From the NCBI RefSeq assembly GCF_035825295.1, contig NZ_JAYMGI010000002.1:3105001-3169000 (forward strand): a DNA stretch of 64,000 bases. The letters are read 5' to 3'. The position numbers and the translations under genes are program-made. The notes under the pieces are model-generated. The model did not search any database. It was not told the DNA's origin and worked only from the letters and a program-made list of their open reading frames with translations. Positions 10,421-19,124 of the stretch are shown one piece after another (the stretch's first letter is position 1; the number at the start of each line of letters is the position of its first letter). The stretch comes from Actinacidiphila sp. DG2A-62. Its GTDB lineage: Bacteria > Actinomycetota > Actinomycetes > Streptomycetales > Streptomycetaceae.

Positions 10421-13400
10421 TGGTGGTCGCTCCCGTCGCGCCGCGGGTCGCCCTCGGCGTACTCCTCGGGGTGTTCCTCGGCGTAGTACGTGCTCGGGTC
10501 GGGGTAGCCGGCGCCCTCGCCGTACGGCTGCTGCTGCCCGGGGTAGCCCCGGCCGTCGCCCGGAGCGCCCGGGTACGCCTGCTGGTCGCCGTACGACTCG
10601 CCGTACGGCTGCTGCCCGTCGGCGTAGCCCTGCTGCCCGCCGTAGCCCTGGGCGGCCTGGTCGGCGTAGCCCTGGTCGTGGCCGTAGCCGTCCTGGCCGG
10701 GCGCGGCGTACGGGTCGTAGCCGGGCGGCGGGGGCACGTAGCCGTAGCCGGAGCGGTCGTAGCCGCCGTCGCCGGCCGCCGGGTCCTGGGGTCCCGCCGG
10801 GTAGGGCTGCTGCCCCTGGGGGCCGCCGTCCCAGGTCTGCGTGCCGTCGCCGCCGTAGCCCTCGGCGCCGTAGCCCTGGCCCTGCGCGACGCCCTGGGAG
10901 GCGCCGGGGGAGGCGCCCTGGCCGGCCGTCTGCTCCTCGTACGCGCCCTGTCCGTCGTAGCCGCCCTGGCCGCCGTAGCCGTAGCCGTCCGTGCCGGGGG
11001 CGCCCGCGGGCACGGCGTACGGGTCGTAGCCGCCGTCCACCGGGTCGTACGGGGTCTGCGCGTAGCCGTCCGCGGCGTCGTCGGGGGCGGCGGAGGGGGC
11101 TGGGACGCGGGCCTGGCCGCCGTCGGCGCCGTCACCGGCCGCGGACGGGTCGCCGGCGCCCTGGCCGTCCCGGTCGGGCTGCCCGCCGTCCGCGTCGAGG
11201 CCCGAGGCGGCAGCCGCAGCCGCGGCCGCCGCCTCCGCCTCGGCCGCCGCCTGGAGCCTGCGGGCCCTGCGGCCCTCGCCCGACGCCTGGCCGGGGGCCT
11301 CCGCGACCGCGGCGGCGGCTTCGGCCTCGGGCAGGTCGTCGTCGATCCGGTTGCGCCGCCCCGGCAGCGCCAGCACGACCACCAGGAGCAGCAGGAACGC
11401 CTGCGCGCCCAGCCAGCCGATGTGCGAGACCGGCTCCTGGTAGGTGACGTCGAGGCGGCCGCCGGCGGCCGGCAGCGTGAAGCCCTGCGCCCAGCCGTCC
11501 ACGGTGGTCGGGGTGAGCGCGGCGCCGTCGAGCGTGGCGTGCCAGCCGGCCGCGGCGGAGTCGGCGAGCCGCAGCACCCGACCCGCGGGCCCCGCGGGCA
11601 CCTCGGTGTGCGCCTCGACGCGACCGGAGGCCACCGGCACCGTCGCGGCGCCCTTGGCGACGATGGTGATGCGGGAGACGGTCGCGGACTCCACCCGCCA
11701 CAGCTCCGACCCGCCGGTCTGGCTGACCCGGGACAGGCCCGGGGTGCTGTCCAGGACGCGGGCGAAGCCGTGCGGCGCGCCCTTCTGCGCCAGCACGTAG
11801 CGGATCGCGTAGCCCGCGAGCCTGCTGCCCTGGTCGGCGCCCGAGCCGGCGACGAGGTTGGCGACCACGGAGTCCAGGGCGTGGTCGGCCGGGGCCTGCG
11901 CGGCGAGTTCGGCGTCCCCCAGGTGTGCGCCGGCGCCGCGGACCAGCGCGTACGTGATGTCGCCCGGGGTGCCGTTGAGCACCAGGGTGCGCGGCTGGTC
12001 GCGGGTGGTGGACTCCTCGGCGACGAACGCGGGCACCTGCTGCGGGTCGCCGCGCCTGATCGGGCCGTCGGCGCCGTCGAAGACCCAGGTGAAGGCGGCG
12101 AGCAGCGGGGCGAGCACGGCGGCGAGCGCGACCAGCGCGGCGACCGGCTGCCGCCAGCCGAAGCCGCTGGCGGCGATCCGCTCGTTGGCCCCCTCCGCGC
12201 CGATGGCGGCGGCGGCCAGCAGCGCCAGGCCGTAGACGAGCGTCGCGGGGCCGGCCCAGTCCTTGCCGTTCTCGATGACCGCGAACAGGAGTCCCGTGAC
12301 GGCGGCGGCCCACGCGGCGACGATCGCGGTGCGCCGGGTGCCGCGCATCAGCGCGGCGAGCGCGGCCAGGACCACGCCGACGAGCAGGAAGCCGCCGGAC
12401 GCCTTGGGGCCGCCGGGGCTGAGCAGCAGCAGGTCGATGCTGGAGGCGCTCTTGGTGCCGTACGCCAGGCCGGCCTTGTTCAGCATGCGGCCGGGGTGCG
12501 ACAGCAGCGTCGTGGACCAGGGGGCGAGCAGCACCATGGGCGTGACCAGCAGCGCGAGGGACCGCAGCAGGTGCGGCACCAGCAGGACGCGCTGCCCCTT
12601 CAGCAGTCGCCAGCCGAGCGTGGCGGCGGCGAGCACCAGGGCGATCGGCCAGGTCACGGGGGTGAAGGCGGTGGTGAAGGTGAGCATGAGGGCCAGCGCC
12701 CAGGTGGCCCGCCAGCCGGGGCGGGCGCCGCGTTCCACGGCGGCGTCGCCGAGCTGGAGTCCGGCGGCGGCGACGGCGGCGCGGGCCATCAGCGGCAGCA
12801 GGATCGCCAGGAAGGCGGTGCCGAGGCGGCCGGCGGCCAGCGCGCCGGTGGCGGCGGGCAGGAAGGCGTAGGCGACCGACGCCCAGGCGCGCAGCAGCCG
12901 GGACTCGACCAGCGGCCGGGAGGCGAAGTACGCGGCGACGCCGGCCAGCGGCACCGAGGCGACCAGGAACAGCGTCAGGGTCAGCCCGGTGGAGCCGAAG
13001 AGGACGGTGGCGAAGATCGCCAGCACCGCGAGGTACGGCGGCGCCGACTGGGTGCCGCCGGTGCCCAGCGCGTGCCAGGAGCCGGCGTACGTGGCCCACA
13101 GGTCGGAGGCGCCGGACTCGGCGGGCAGCAGGGCGCCGCCGTAGAGGGAGCCGCCGCCGAGCAGTCCGCGGCAGGCCAGGAGGGAGACCACCAGCAGCAC
13201 CGCGAAGAGCACCGGGCCCGGCTTGCGGGCGATCCGCTTGAGCCGGGCGAACTGCTCGATCTCCAGGAAGTCGCCGTCCTCGTCGCCGGGTCCGGACTCC
13301 ACGGCGCCGCCGTGCAGGCCGGCCGCGGCGGCGGAGTCGTCGGCGCGGCCGGCGACGTTGCTGACGACCTGGTCGACGGTGGCGCGCACGGTGGCGCCCG

Positions 13401-14541
13401 GCGGCGGGAAGAGCGGGCGCAGCTCGGAGGGCGGCACGGCGCCGCGGCCGCGGGCGCGGCGGGCGGCGAGCAGCCGCTCGGGTCGCAGCAGCACGCCGAG
13501 CAGGCCGACGATCTCGTCGACGGCCTGGCCGGGGACCTTGCCGACCAGGTAGGCCAGCGTGCGCAGCAGGGTGCCGACGACGACGCGCAGCGCGACATAG
13601 GGCAGCAGCGGGCCGCGGGTGTTGACCAGCAGGGTGTAGACGGCGCCGGCCTTGTCGACGCGGTGCGGGTTGACCGCGGAGCGGCCGGCGCAGTCGACCG
13701 GGCGGCGCTCGCGGGAGGCGGCCTCGGCGTGCCGCATGACGGCGTCCGGGGCGATCAGCACGGTGTGGCCCGCGGCCTGGGCGCGCCAGCAGAAGTCGAC
13801 GTCGTCGCGCATCAGGGGCAGCCTGCGGTCGAAGCCGCCCAGCTCCTCCCACAGGTCGCGGCGCACCAGCATGCCCGCGGAGGACACCGACAGCACCTGG
13901 CGGGTCTGGTCGTGCTGCCCCTGGTCCTGCTCGCGGCGCTCCAGGCCGGTCCAGCGGCGGCCGCTGCGGGCGATGCTGACGCCGACTTCGAGGAGCTGGC
14001 GGCGGTCGTACCAGCTGCGCAGCTTGGGCCCGACGATCGCGGCGGACGGCGAGGCGTCGGCGGTGCGCAGCAGGGCGGCCAGCGCGCCGGGGTCGGGCTC
14101 GCAGTCGTCGTGCAGCAGCCACAGCCACTGGACCGGTTCGCCGTGCGGGAGTTCGGGCTCGTCGTAGGCGTCGTCGTCCCAGGTGCGGCTGACCGGGTCC
14201 CAGCCGCTGCGGCGGCGCAGGTACGGCAGGTGCTCGGCGGTCAGCGGGGCGGCGGTGCGGACGGCCTCGTCGACGGCGGCGCCGAAGCCGGTGCGGCGGG
14301 CCAGGTGCAGCACGCGCTGGTCGCCGAGGGCGTCGGCGAGCAGCCGCGCGGAGTCGTCGGCGCTGCCGGTGTCGCAGGCGATGACGTCCTGGACCGGGCG
14401 GTCCTGGGTGAGCAGTCCCTCCAGGGCCTTGGGCAGCCAGCGCGCGCCGTCGTGCGCGACGAGCACGGCGGTCACCACGTGACGCGGGAACTCAGGGGTG
14501 CCGACCGGAGGTGCGGCCGGTGCTGGGCTGTTCACGGACAT
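10417..14541 (-). CDS. Giant membrane glycosyltransferase, family 2
   Basis: 1374 residues. Residues 1-300 are a GT-A fold glycosyltransferase: VTAVLVAHDGARWL, DTGSADDSARLLAD, LLHDDCEPDPGALAALL (DxD-like) and RDDVDFCWRAQAAGH. A membrane part of about a dozen helices follows to about residue 1110 with an extracellular beta domain (AGWHATLDGAALTPTT), then a final helix (AQAFLLLLVVVLALPG). The last 230 residues are a Gly/Tyr/Gln/Pro-rich low-complexity tail, predicted cytoplasmic. The substrate is unknown; an actinobacterial envelope polysaccharide is likely. A -10-like TAGTGT lies at 14628-14623. It is coupled to the DUF5719 gene. Confidence 0.9.
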   Translation of the reverse strand: MSVNSPAPAAPPVGTPEFPRHVVTAVLVAHDGARWLPKALEGLLTQDRPVQDVIACDTGSADDSARLLADALGDQRVLHLARRTGFGAAVDEAVRTAAPLTAEHLPYLRRRSGWDPVSRTWDDDAYDEPELPHGEPVQWLWLLHDDCEPDPGALAALLRTADASPSAAIVGPKLRSWYDRRQLLEVGVSIARSGRRWTGLERREQDQGQHDQTRQVLSVSSAGMLVRRDLWEELGGFDRRLPLMRDDVDFCWRAQAAGHTVLIAPDAVMRHAEAASRERRPVDCAGRSAVNPHRVDKAGAVYTLLVNTRGPLLPYVALRVVVGTLLRTLAYLVGKVPGQAVDEIVGLLGVLLRPERLLAARRARGRGAVPPSELRPLFPPPGATVRATVDQVVSNVAGRADDSAAAAGLHGGAVESGPGDEDGDFLEIEQFARLKRIARKPGPVLFAVLLVVSLLACRGLLGGGSLYGGALLPAESGASDLWATYAGSWHALGTGGTQSAPPYLAVLAIFATVLFGSTGLTLTLFLVASVPLAGVAAYFASRPLVESRLLRAWASVAYAFLPAATGALAAGRLGTAFLAILLPLMARAAVAAAGLQLGDAAVERGARPGWRATWALALMLTFTTAFTPVTWPIALVLAAATLGWRLLKGQRVLLVPHLLRSLALLVTPMVLLAPWSTTLLSHPGRMLNKAGLAYGTKSASSIDLLLLSPGGPKASGGFLLVGVVLAALAALMRGTRRTAIVAAWAAAVTGLLFAVIENGKDWAGPATLVYGLALLAAAAIGAEGANERIAASGFGWRQPVAALVALAAVLAPLLAAFTWVFDGADGPIRRGDPQQVPAFVAEESTTRDQPRTLVLNGTPGDITYALVRGAGAHLGDAELAAQAPADHALDSVVANLVAGSGADQGSRLAGYAIRYVLAQKGAPHGFARVLDSTPGLSRVSQTGGSELWRVESATVSRITIVAKGAATVPVASGRVEAHTEVPAGPAGRVLRLADSAAAGWHATLDGAALTPTTVDGWAQGFTLPAAGGRLDVTYQEPVSHIGWLGAQAFLLLLVVVLALPGRRNRIDDDLPEAEAAAAVAEAPGQASGEGRRARRLQAAAEAEAAAAAAAAASGLDADGGQPDRDGQGAGDPSAAGDGADGGQARVPAPSAAPDDAADGYAQTPYDPVDGGYDPYAVPAGAPGTDGYGYGGQGGYDGQGAYEEQTAGQGASPGASQGVAQGQGYGAEGYGGDGTQTWDGGPQGQQPYPAGPQDPAAGDGGYDRSGYGYVPPPPGYDPYAAPGQDGYGHDQGYADQAAQGYGGQQGYADGQQPYGESYGDQQAYPGAPGDGRGYPGQQQPYGEGAGYPDPSTYYAEEHPEEYAEGDPRRDGSDHQ

Positions 14542-14861
14542 CGAGGTTCTGGCCCCGGTTCGCTGGACTGAGGTGGACGCGCGGTCCGCGCGGCGGCGGG
14601 AGAGCGTCTCGGACGGCCCCCCACACTAACGGCTCACACGGACGCCGCCGTCCGAGTGCGGGGACGCGGGGGCCGCGGGGCGGGTGGGACCAGGTCGCGG
14701 GGCGAGAGCGCGAGGGGCCCCGGGCGAGGGGCGCGAGGGGCCGCGGGGCGCGTGGGACAGGGTCGGGTGGGACGGGCGCAGCCCGCCTGCCGGGCCGGAG
14801 GGCGCGGGAGACGGGCTGCGCGGTGGTGCCGGGCGCCGCGGTGCGTGCGGCGCGGGAGCGT
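14542..14861. other. 320-bp gap between the glycosyltransferase and whiB
   Basis: GC-rich with GCGAGGGGCC-type repeats. It contains the probable glycosyltransferase promoter (-10-like TAGTGT at 14628-14623) and an inverted repeat at 14777-14785/14812-14820 that could end the whiB transcript. No gene seen. Confidence 0.5.
14777..14820 (-). terminator. Possible whiB terminator hairpin
   Basis: CGCAGCCCG (14777-14785) pairs with CGGGCTGCG (14812-14820), with a smaller stem in the loop, about 40 nt past the whiB stop. No T-run follows. Confidence 0.4.
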
Positions 14862-15125
14862 TCAGACGACGCCCTTCTTCAGGCGGCGGCGCTCACGCTC
14901 GGACAGGCCGCCCCAGATGCCGAAGCGTTCGTCGTTGGCGAGCGCGTACTCCAGGCAGTCGGAGCGGACTTCGCAGGCGAGGCAGACCTTCTTGGCCTCG
15001 CGCGTGGAACCGCCCTTCTCGGGGAAGAACGACTCGGGGTCGGTCTGCGCACACAGCGCGCGCTCCTGCCAGCCGAGTTCCTCGTCGGCTTCTTCGGCCA
15101 GCAGCAACTGGAACTGCTCGGTCAT
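14862..15125 (-). CDS. whiB: WhiB sporulation regulator
   Basis: Iron-sulphur transcription factor that, in Streptomyces, acts with WhiA to start sporulation septation. 87 residues. The cluster Cys residues are C25, C48, C51 and C57 (VCLACEVRSDC), followed by the Wbl-specific turn FGIWGGLSERERRRLKK. The N-terminus QLLLAEEADEELGWQERA and overall near-identity to S. coelicolor WhiB, as I recall it, support the specific name rather than another Wbl protein. RBS GAGGGG lies 5 nt before the ATG. A strong vegetative-type promoter lies upstream (15235-15207). Confidence 0.94.
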   Translation of the reverse strand: MTEQFQLLLAEEADEELGWQERALCAQTDPESFFPEKGGSTREAKKVCLACEVRSDCLEYALANDERFGIWGGLSERERRRLKKGVV

Positions 15126-15206
15126 GCGCGCCCCTCGTCTGTCGTGCTTCCCCGTGATGTGTCCGTCGACCCGTTACAGGGCTTCCGGTCGAACGACACG
15201 AGTGAA

Positions 15207-15235
15207 ATTACAAGTGTGTGCTCCGGGCCAGTCAA
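15207..15235 (-). promoter_or_regulatory. whiB promoter
   Basis: On the minus strand, TTGACT (15235-15230), a 17-bp spacer and TGTAAT (15212-15207) form a near-consensus HrdB-type promoter. It leaves a leader of about 75 nt before whiB. Confidence 0.75.
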
Positions 15236-15606
15236 GCCAAGATCTGCTATTAGGCCCGTTATTCACTCCGCTGAACCAAGCCGTGACAGAAAGTGTTGAT
15301 ATCGACCCAAAGACCCGCATGCCTCAACGCCCGAGGGGCCGATCCGTCACCCACACTTCGACAGACGCCCCCGGGAAGCGCAGCGTTCCACCCGAGTGGG
15401 CGAAGCAGTGCGGATCACATTTCGATCACAGAAGGACAACGTCACACCAGGCGGCGCGTTCTCCCAGACCGGAGGCGAACCGGAAGCGAATCTGCATCGG
15501 ATCTGCACGGATGCCGCACCACCTATCCCCAACAACCGATGCACAAACCTTTCGGCAACGCGCGTTACCGGATCAGGTGAACCTGTGCGACATTCCGGAC
15601 ATCCGT

Positions 15607-15636
15607 TTGACACGCGCGGGTCCCGACCGGTGTTCT
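15607..15636 (+). promoter_or_regulatory. Promoter of the Cys-rich leader peptide
   Basis: Consensus -35 TTGACA (15607-15612), an 18-bp spacer and -10-like TGTTCT (15631-15636). The gap to the leader ATG (15644) is 7 nt, matching the leaderless arrangement of several other genes here. Confidence 0.6.
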
Positions 15637-15643
15637 TGATGCC

Positions 15644-15742
15644 ATGCACGCCGCGCAGCACTTCTCCGGACGGATTCGCACTCGCGGGTTCTGCTGCGCC
15701 GCGCCCTCGCAGAGCTGTTGTTGTTCCTGTCGCTGCCGCTGA
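15644..15742 (+). CDS. Cysteine-rich leader peptide (putative attenuator)
   Basis: A 32-codon frame: MHAAQHFSGR, then IRTRGFCCAAPSQS, then CCCSCRCR and a TGA stop at 15740-15742. Seven of its last 16 residues are Cys, in clusters at codons 17-18, 25-27, 29 and 31. No ribosome-binding site precedes it, and the promoter spacing predicts a leaderless mRNA starting at the ATG. It ends 70 nt before a cysteine dioxygenase gene, with a stable hairpin between. Leaderless poly-Cys frames act as cysteine-responsive attenuators in mycobacteria; a similar role here is inferred. Its frame is different from that of the enzyme. Confidence 0.78.
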   Translation: MHAAQHFSGRIRTRGFCCAAPSQSCCCSCRCR

Positions 15743-15748
15743 TCCCCT

Positions 15749-15774
15749 GCCGGTGACCCCTTCGCGGTCCCGGC
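15749..15774 (+). promoter_or_regulatory. Candidate attenuator hairpin
   Basis: GCCGG-T-GACC (15749-15758) pairs with GGTC-CCGGC (15766-15774), nine base pairs with one bulged T and the loop CCTTCGC. It starts 6 nt after the leader stop codon, so a ribosome sitting at that stop would cover its 5' arm. No T-run follows, so it would act through Rho or by masking translation. Confidence 0.6.
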
Positions 15775-15812
15775 GCCCCACCCATCACGCGCCACGCAAG
15801 GAACATCACCCC

Positions 15813-16337
15813 ATGTACTCCGACGTCTCGATCGCCGGCGACCCCCTCGCTCTGCCCCACCTGCTGCCGCCGGCGCCCCAGCACCCCGGCACCGTCGCCG
15901 AGTTCGCCGGACTCGCCCGCACCATCGCCGCCGACCGCGGCCGGTGGGCCCCGCTGGTGCGCTACGACGCCACCACCCGCTGGTACGCACGCCTGCAGAC
16001 CGGCCCCGGCTACGAGGTGTGGCTGCTGAGCTGGCTGCCCGGCCAGGGCAGCGGCCTGCACGACCACGGCGCCTCCCACGGCGTGCACACCGTCCTCCAG
16101 GGCACCCTGCGCGAACGCTCCCTGGCCGCGCGGGGCGGGACCGCCCGGGAGACCACCCGGGTGCTGACGGCCGGACACCAGCGCGCGTTCGCTCCGGGGT
16201 ACGTCCACGAGGTGGTCAACGACTCGCTGGACGGCGCGGTCAGCCTGCACGTGTACTTCCCGGGGCTGACGGAGATGACGCCGCACGCGTGCACGCCCGC
16301 GGCGACCGCGAAGACCGGGGCCGCGGCGCGCGGCTGA
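15813..16337 (+). CDS. Cysteine dioxygenase family protein
   Basis: Cupin-fold iron enzyme oxidising cysteine to cysteine sulfinate, or a related thiol. 174 residues from the ATG at 15813, with AAGGA 10 nt upstream. The three iron-binding His residues are visible: H83 and H85 in GLHDHGASHG and H132 in GYVHEVVND. YARLQTGPGYEVWLLSWLPG precedes the first motif. The frame is open further upstream, but the RBS and homology start favour this ATG. A Cys-rich leader peptide and hairpin precede it, which suggests expression follows the cysteine supply and supports cysteine as substrate. Confidence 0.9.
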   Translation: MYSDVSIAGDPLALPHLLPPAPQHPGTVAEFAGLARTIAADRGRWAPLVRYDATTRWYARLQTGPGYEVWLLSWLPGQGSGLHDHGASHGVHTVLQGTLRERSLAARGGTARETTRVLTAGHQRAFAPGYVHEVVNDSLDGAVSLHVYFPGLTEMTPHACTPAATAKTGAAARG

Positions 16338-16476
16338 CCGCGGGGGCCGACCACGCGGCTGACCACGTGGGCTGACCACACGGCTGACCGGGGGCGCGCC
16401 CGTCGTGCGGCCGGCCCGGGGACGGCCGGTGGTGGACGCCGGCAGCCGCGCCCCGGCCGGCTGACAGACTGGGGCC
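16338..16476. other. Short gap with CGGCTGACC repeats
   Basis: Contains about four imperfect copies of CGGCTGACCAC (16331-16390), then a -10-like CAGACT (16465-16470) 6 nt before the cofD ATG, indicating a leaderless start for cofD. Confidence 0.5.
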
Positions 16477-17433
16477 ATGCGAATCGTGGTTCTGGCCGGA
16501 GGAATCGGAGGCGCGCGGTTCCTGCGCGGCCTCAAGGCAGCGGCGCCGGAGGCGGACGTCACCGTCGTCGGCAACACCGGAGACGACATCCACCTGTTCG
16601 GGCTGAAGGTCTGCCCGGACCTCGACACCGTGATGTACACGCTCGGCGGCGGCATCCACGAGGAGCAGGGCTGGGGGCGCTCGGACGAGACGTTCGCCGT
16701 CAAGGAGGAGCTGGCGGCGTACGGCGTGGGGCCCGAGTGGTTCGGGCTCGGCGACCGGGACTTCGCGACGCACATCGTGCGCACCCAGATGATCGGCGCC
16801 GGCTATCCGCTCAGCGCGGTCACCGAGGCGCTGTGCGCGCGGTGGAAGCCCGGGGTGCGGCTGCTGCCGATGTCGGACGACCGGGTCGAGACCCACGTCC
16901 TGGTGGAGCTGGACGGCGAGCGCAAGGCCGTGCACTTCCAGGAGTACTGGGTGCGGCTGCGGGCCGCGGTCCCCGCGCACGCGGTGGTGCCGGTGGGGGC
17001 GGAGGCCGCCAAGCCCGCGCCCGGGGTGCTGGAGGCGATCGCGGCGGCCGACGTGGTCCTCTTCCCGCCGTCGAACCCGGTGGTGAGCATCGGCACGATC
17101 CTGGCGGTGCCGGGCATCCGCGAGGCCATCGCCGAGGCCGGGGTGCCGGTGGTGGGCCTGTCGCCGATCGTCGGCGACGCGCCCGTGCGCGGCATGGCCG
17201 ACAAGGTGCTCGCCGCGGTCGGCGTGGAGGCCACCGCGGCGGCCGTCGCCACGCACTACGGCTCCGGGCTGCTGGACGGCTGGCTGGTCGACACGGTGGA
17301 CGCGGGCGCGGTGCCGGCCGTCGAGGAGGCGGGCATCCGCTGCCGCGCGGTGCCGCTGATGATGACCGATGTGGACGCGGCGGCGCAGATGGCGCGCGAG
17401 GCGCTGGCGCTGGCCGAGGAGGTGCGGGTATGA
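16477..17433 (+). CDS. cofD: 2-phospho-L-lactate transferase (FbiA type)
   Basis: Transfers the lactyl-phosphate (or phosphoenolpyruvate-derived) group from the guanylylated donor to the deazaflavin Fo, forming F420-0 or dehydro-F420-0. 318 residues. Seen: the N-terminal nucleotide loop [53 protein letters not shown], and [13 protein letters not shown]. The stop overlaps the fbiB start as ATGA, forming the usual fbiAB operon of actinobacteria. Confidence 0.95.
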   Translation: MRIVVLAGGIGGARFLRGLKAAAPEADVTVVGNTGDDIHLFGLKVCPDLDTVMYTLGGGIHEEQGWGRSDETFAVKEELAAYGVGPEWFGLGDRDFATHIVRTQMIGAGYPLSAVTEALCARWKPGVRLLPMSDDRVETHVLVELDGERKAVHFQEYWVRLRAAVPAHAVVPVGAEAAKPAPGVLEAIAAADVVLFPPSNPVVSIGTILAVPGIREAIAEAGVPVVGLSPIVGDAPVRGMADKVLAAVGVEATAAAVATHYGSGLLDGWLVDTVDAGAVPAVEEAGIRCRAVPLMMTDVDAAAQMAREALALAEEVRV

Positions 17434-18956
17434 CGACGACCGGGCACGCGGGGACGCAGCCGGCGAAGGACGCGGGCGACGACTCCCCCGGAGCCGGACC
17501 GGCAGCGGGTGCGGCAGAGGCGGCGGACCCGCGCACGGGCACGGCCGCCGGCACGGCCGCGACGGCGACCACGGGTACGACTGCGGCTGCGGCTGGTGCT
17601 ACGACTGCGGCTTCGGCTTCGGCTGCCGGTGCGACCGGCGGCGCCGACGGCGCCGCGCGGTACGAGGTCTTCGGGGTGCCGGGGATCGGCGAGGTGCGGC
17701 CCGGGGACGACCTGGCCGGCCTCATCGCGACGACCGGCGTGACCCTGGCGGACGGCGACGTGCTGCTGGTCACCTCGAAGATCGTCAGCAAGGCCGAGGG
17801 CCGGATCGTGCGGGCCGACGACCGCGAGGCGGCGATAGACGCCGAGGCCGTACGGCTGGTGGCGCGCCGCGGCGCGACCCGCGTCGTGGAGACGCGGCAC
17901 GGCTTCGTGATGGCCGCGGCGGGCGTGGACGCCTCCAACACCGAGGCCGGCACGGTGCTGCTGCTCCCCGAGCAGCCCGACGCGTCGGCCCGCGCGATCC
18001 GCGAGGGGCTGCTGCGCACCCTGGGCGTACGGGTCGGCGTCGTCGTCACCGACACCTTCGGGCGGCCCTGGCGAGACGGCCTGACCGACGTGGCGATCGG
18101 CGCGTCCGGGGTGCGGGTGCTGGAGGACCTGCGCGGCGGGAAGGACGGGTACGGCAACCCGCTGAACGCAACGGTCACCGCCGTCGCCGACGAACTCGCC
18201 GCCGCGGGCGACCTGGTGAAGGGCAAGACCAGCGGCGTGCCGGTCGCGGTGGTGCGCGGCCTGGCCGCGCTGGTCGACCCCGAGCCGGGCGCGGACGACC
18301 CGGGCGCACGGCCGCTGCTGCGCAGGTCGGCCGACGACATGTTCCGGCTCGGCACCTCGGAGGCGGTCCGCGAGGCGGTCGGACTGCGGCGCACCGTGCG
18401 GGAGTTCACCGACGAACCGGTGGACCCCGCGGCGGTGCGCCGGGCGGTCGCGCTGGCCGTCACCGCGCCGGCGCCGCACCACACCACGCCGTGGCGGTTC
18501 GTCCTGCTGGAGACCGAGCAGGCCCGCACCCGGCTGCTGGACGCGATGCGGGACGCCTGGGAGGGCGACCTGCGCCGCGACGGCTTCAGCGAGGAGAGCA
18601 TCGCCAAGCGCCTGCGCCGCGGCGACGTGCTGCGCCGCGCGCCGTACCTGGTGGTGCCGTGCCTGGTCGCCGACGGCGCGCACGCCTACCCGGACACGCG
18701 GCGGGCCGCGGCGGAGCGGGAGATGTTCGTCGTGGCGGCCGGAGCGGGCGTCCAGAACCTGCTGGTCGCCCTGGCCGGTGAGCAGCTCGGCTCGGCGTGG
18801 GTGTCCTCGACGATGTTCTGCCGCGGTGTCGTGCGCACGGTGCTCGACCTGCCGGCGGACTGGGACCCGATGGGCGCGGTCGCGGTCGGCCGCCCGGCGG
18901 TCGCGCCGGCGCCGCGCGCCGACCGCGATCCCGAGGCGTTCCTGACGGTGCGGTAG
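17430..18956 (+). CDS. fbiB: Coenzyme F420:L-glutamate ligase with nitroreductase-like domain
   Basis: Two-domain enzyme that adds L-glutamate residues to F420-0 and, through its FMN-binding C-terminal domain, reduces dehydro-F420. 508 residues from the ATG overlapping cofD. Residues 1-75 are an Ala/Thr/Gly-rich low-complexity tail not expected in the family; the CofE domain follows from [18 protein letters not shown] (about 78) with [13 protein letters not shown] and [20 protein letters not shown]; the nitroreductase domain runs from about 330 ([19 protein letters not shown]) to the end. The tail may be a real spacer or a sign that translation starts later. Confidence 0.94.
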   Translation: MTTTGHAGTQPAKDAGDDSPGAGPAAGAAEAADPRTGTAAGTAATATTGTTAAAAGATTAASASAAGATGGADGAARYEVFGVPGIGEVRPGDDLAGLIATTGVTLADGDVLLVTSKIVSKAEGRIVRADDREAAIDAEAVRLVARRGATRVVETRHGFVMAAAGVDASNTEAGTVLLLPEQPDASARAIREGLLRTLGVRVGVVVTDTFGRPWRDGLTDVAIGASGVRVLEDLRGGKDGYGNPLNATVTAVADELAAAGDLVKGKTSGVPVAVVRGLAALVDPEPGADDPGARPLLRRSADDMFRLGTSEAVREAVGLRRTVREFTDEPVDPAAVRRAVALAVTAPAPHHTTPWRFVLLETEQARTRLLDAMRDAWEGDLRRDGFSEESIAKRLRRGDVLRRAPYLVVPCLVADGAHAYPDTRRAAAEREMFVVAAGAGVQNLLVALAGEQLGSAWVSSTMFCRGVVRTVLDLPADWDPMGAVAVGRPAVAPAPRADRDPEAFLTVR

Positions 18957-19124
18957 GCGATGCGCCGGCGTGGGTCGCCGGGCTGCGCGGGCGGCCCGGG
19001 CGACCGCGCGGCGCGGACCCCCGCTGGGCTGCGCGGGCGGGTCGGGAGCCGGACGTCGGCGGCCGGACATCGGCGGCCGGCTGGGCCCCGGCGGCCGGCT
19101 GGGCGCCGGCGGTCGCGAGCGGGG

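Larger units (their letters stand above)
15126..15643. other. 518-bp divergent region between whiB and the Cys-rich leader
   Basis: Noticeably less GC-rich near 15190-15310. It contains the whiB promoter (15207-15235, minus) and the leader-peptide promoter (15607-15636, plus). The stretch 15240-15600 shows no gene and no clear repeat; regulators of whiB may bind here. Confidence 0.6.

Noticed and set aside
10423..14571. A 1382-codon open frame on the plus strand opposite the giant glycosyltransferase
   Set aside because: It is a by-product of very high GC in the antisense frame: composition is repetitive, there is no domain, and the minus-strand gene has clear homology.
15396..15812. N-terminal extension of the cysteine dioxygenase to 313 residues
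   Set aside because: The extension has no homology, would read through the leader peptide and hairpin in another frame, and the ATG at 15813 has a good RBS.
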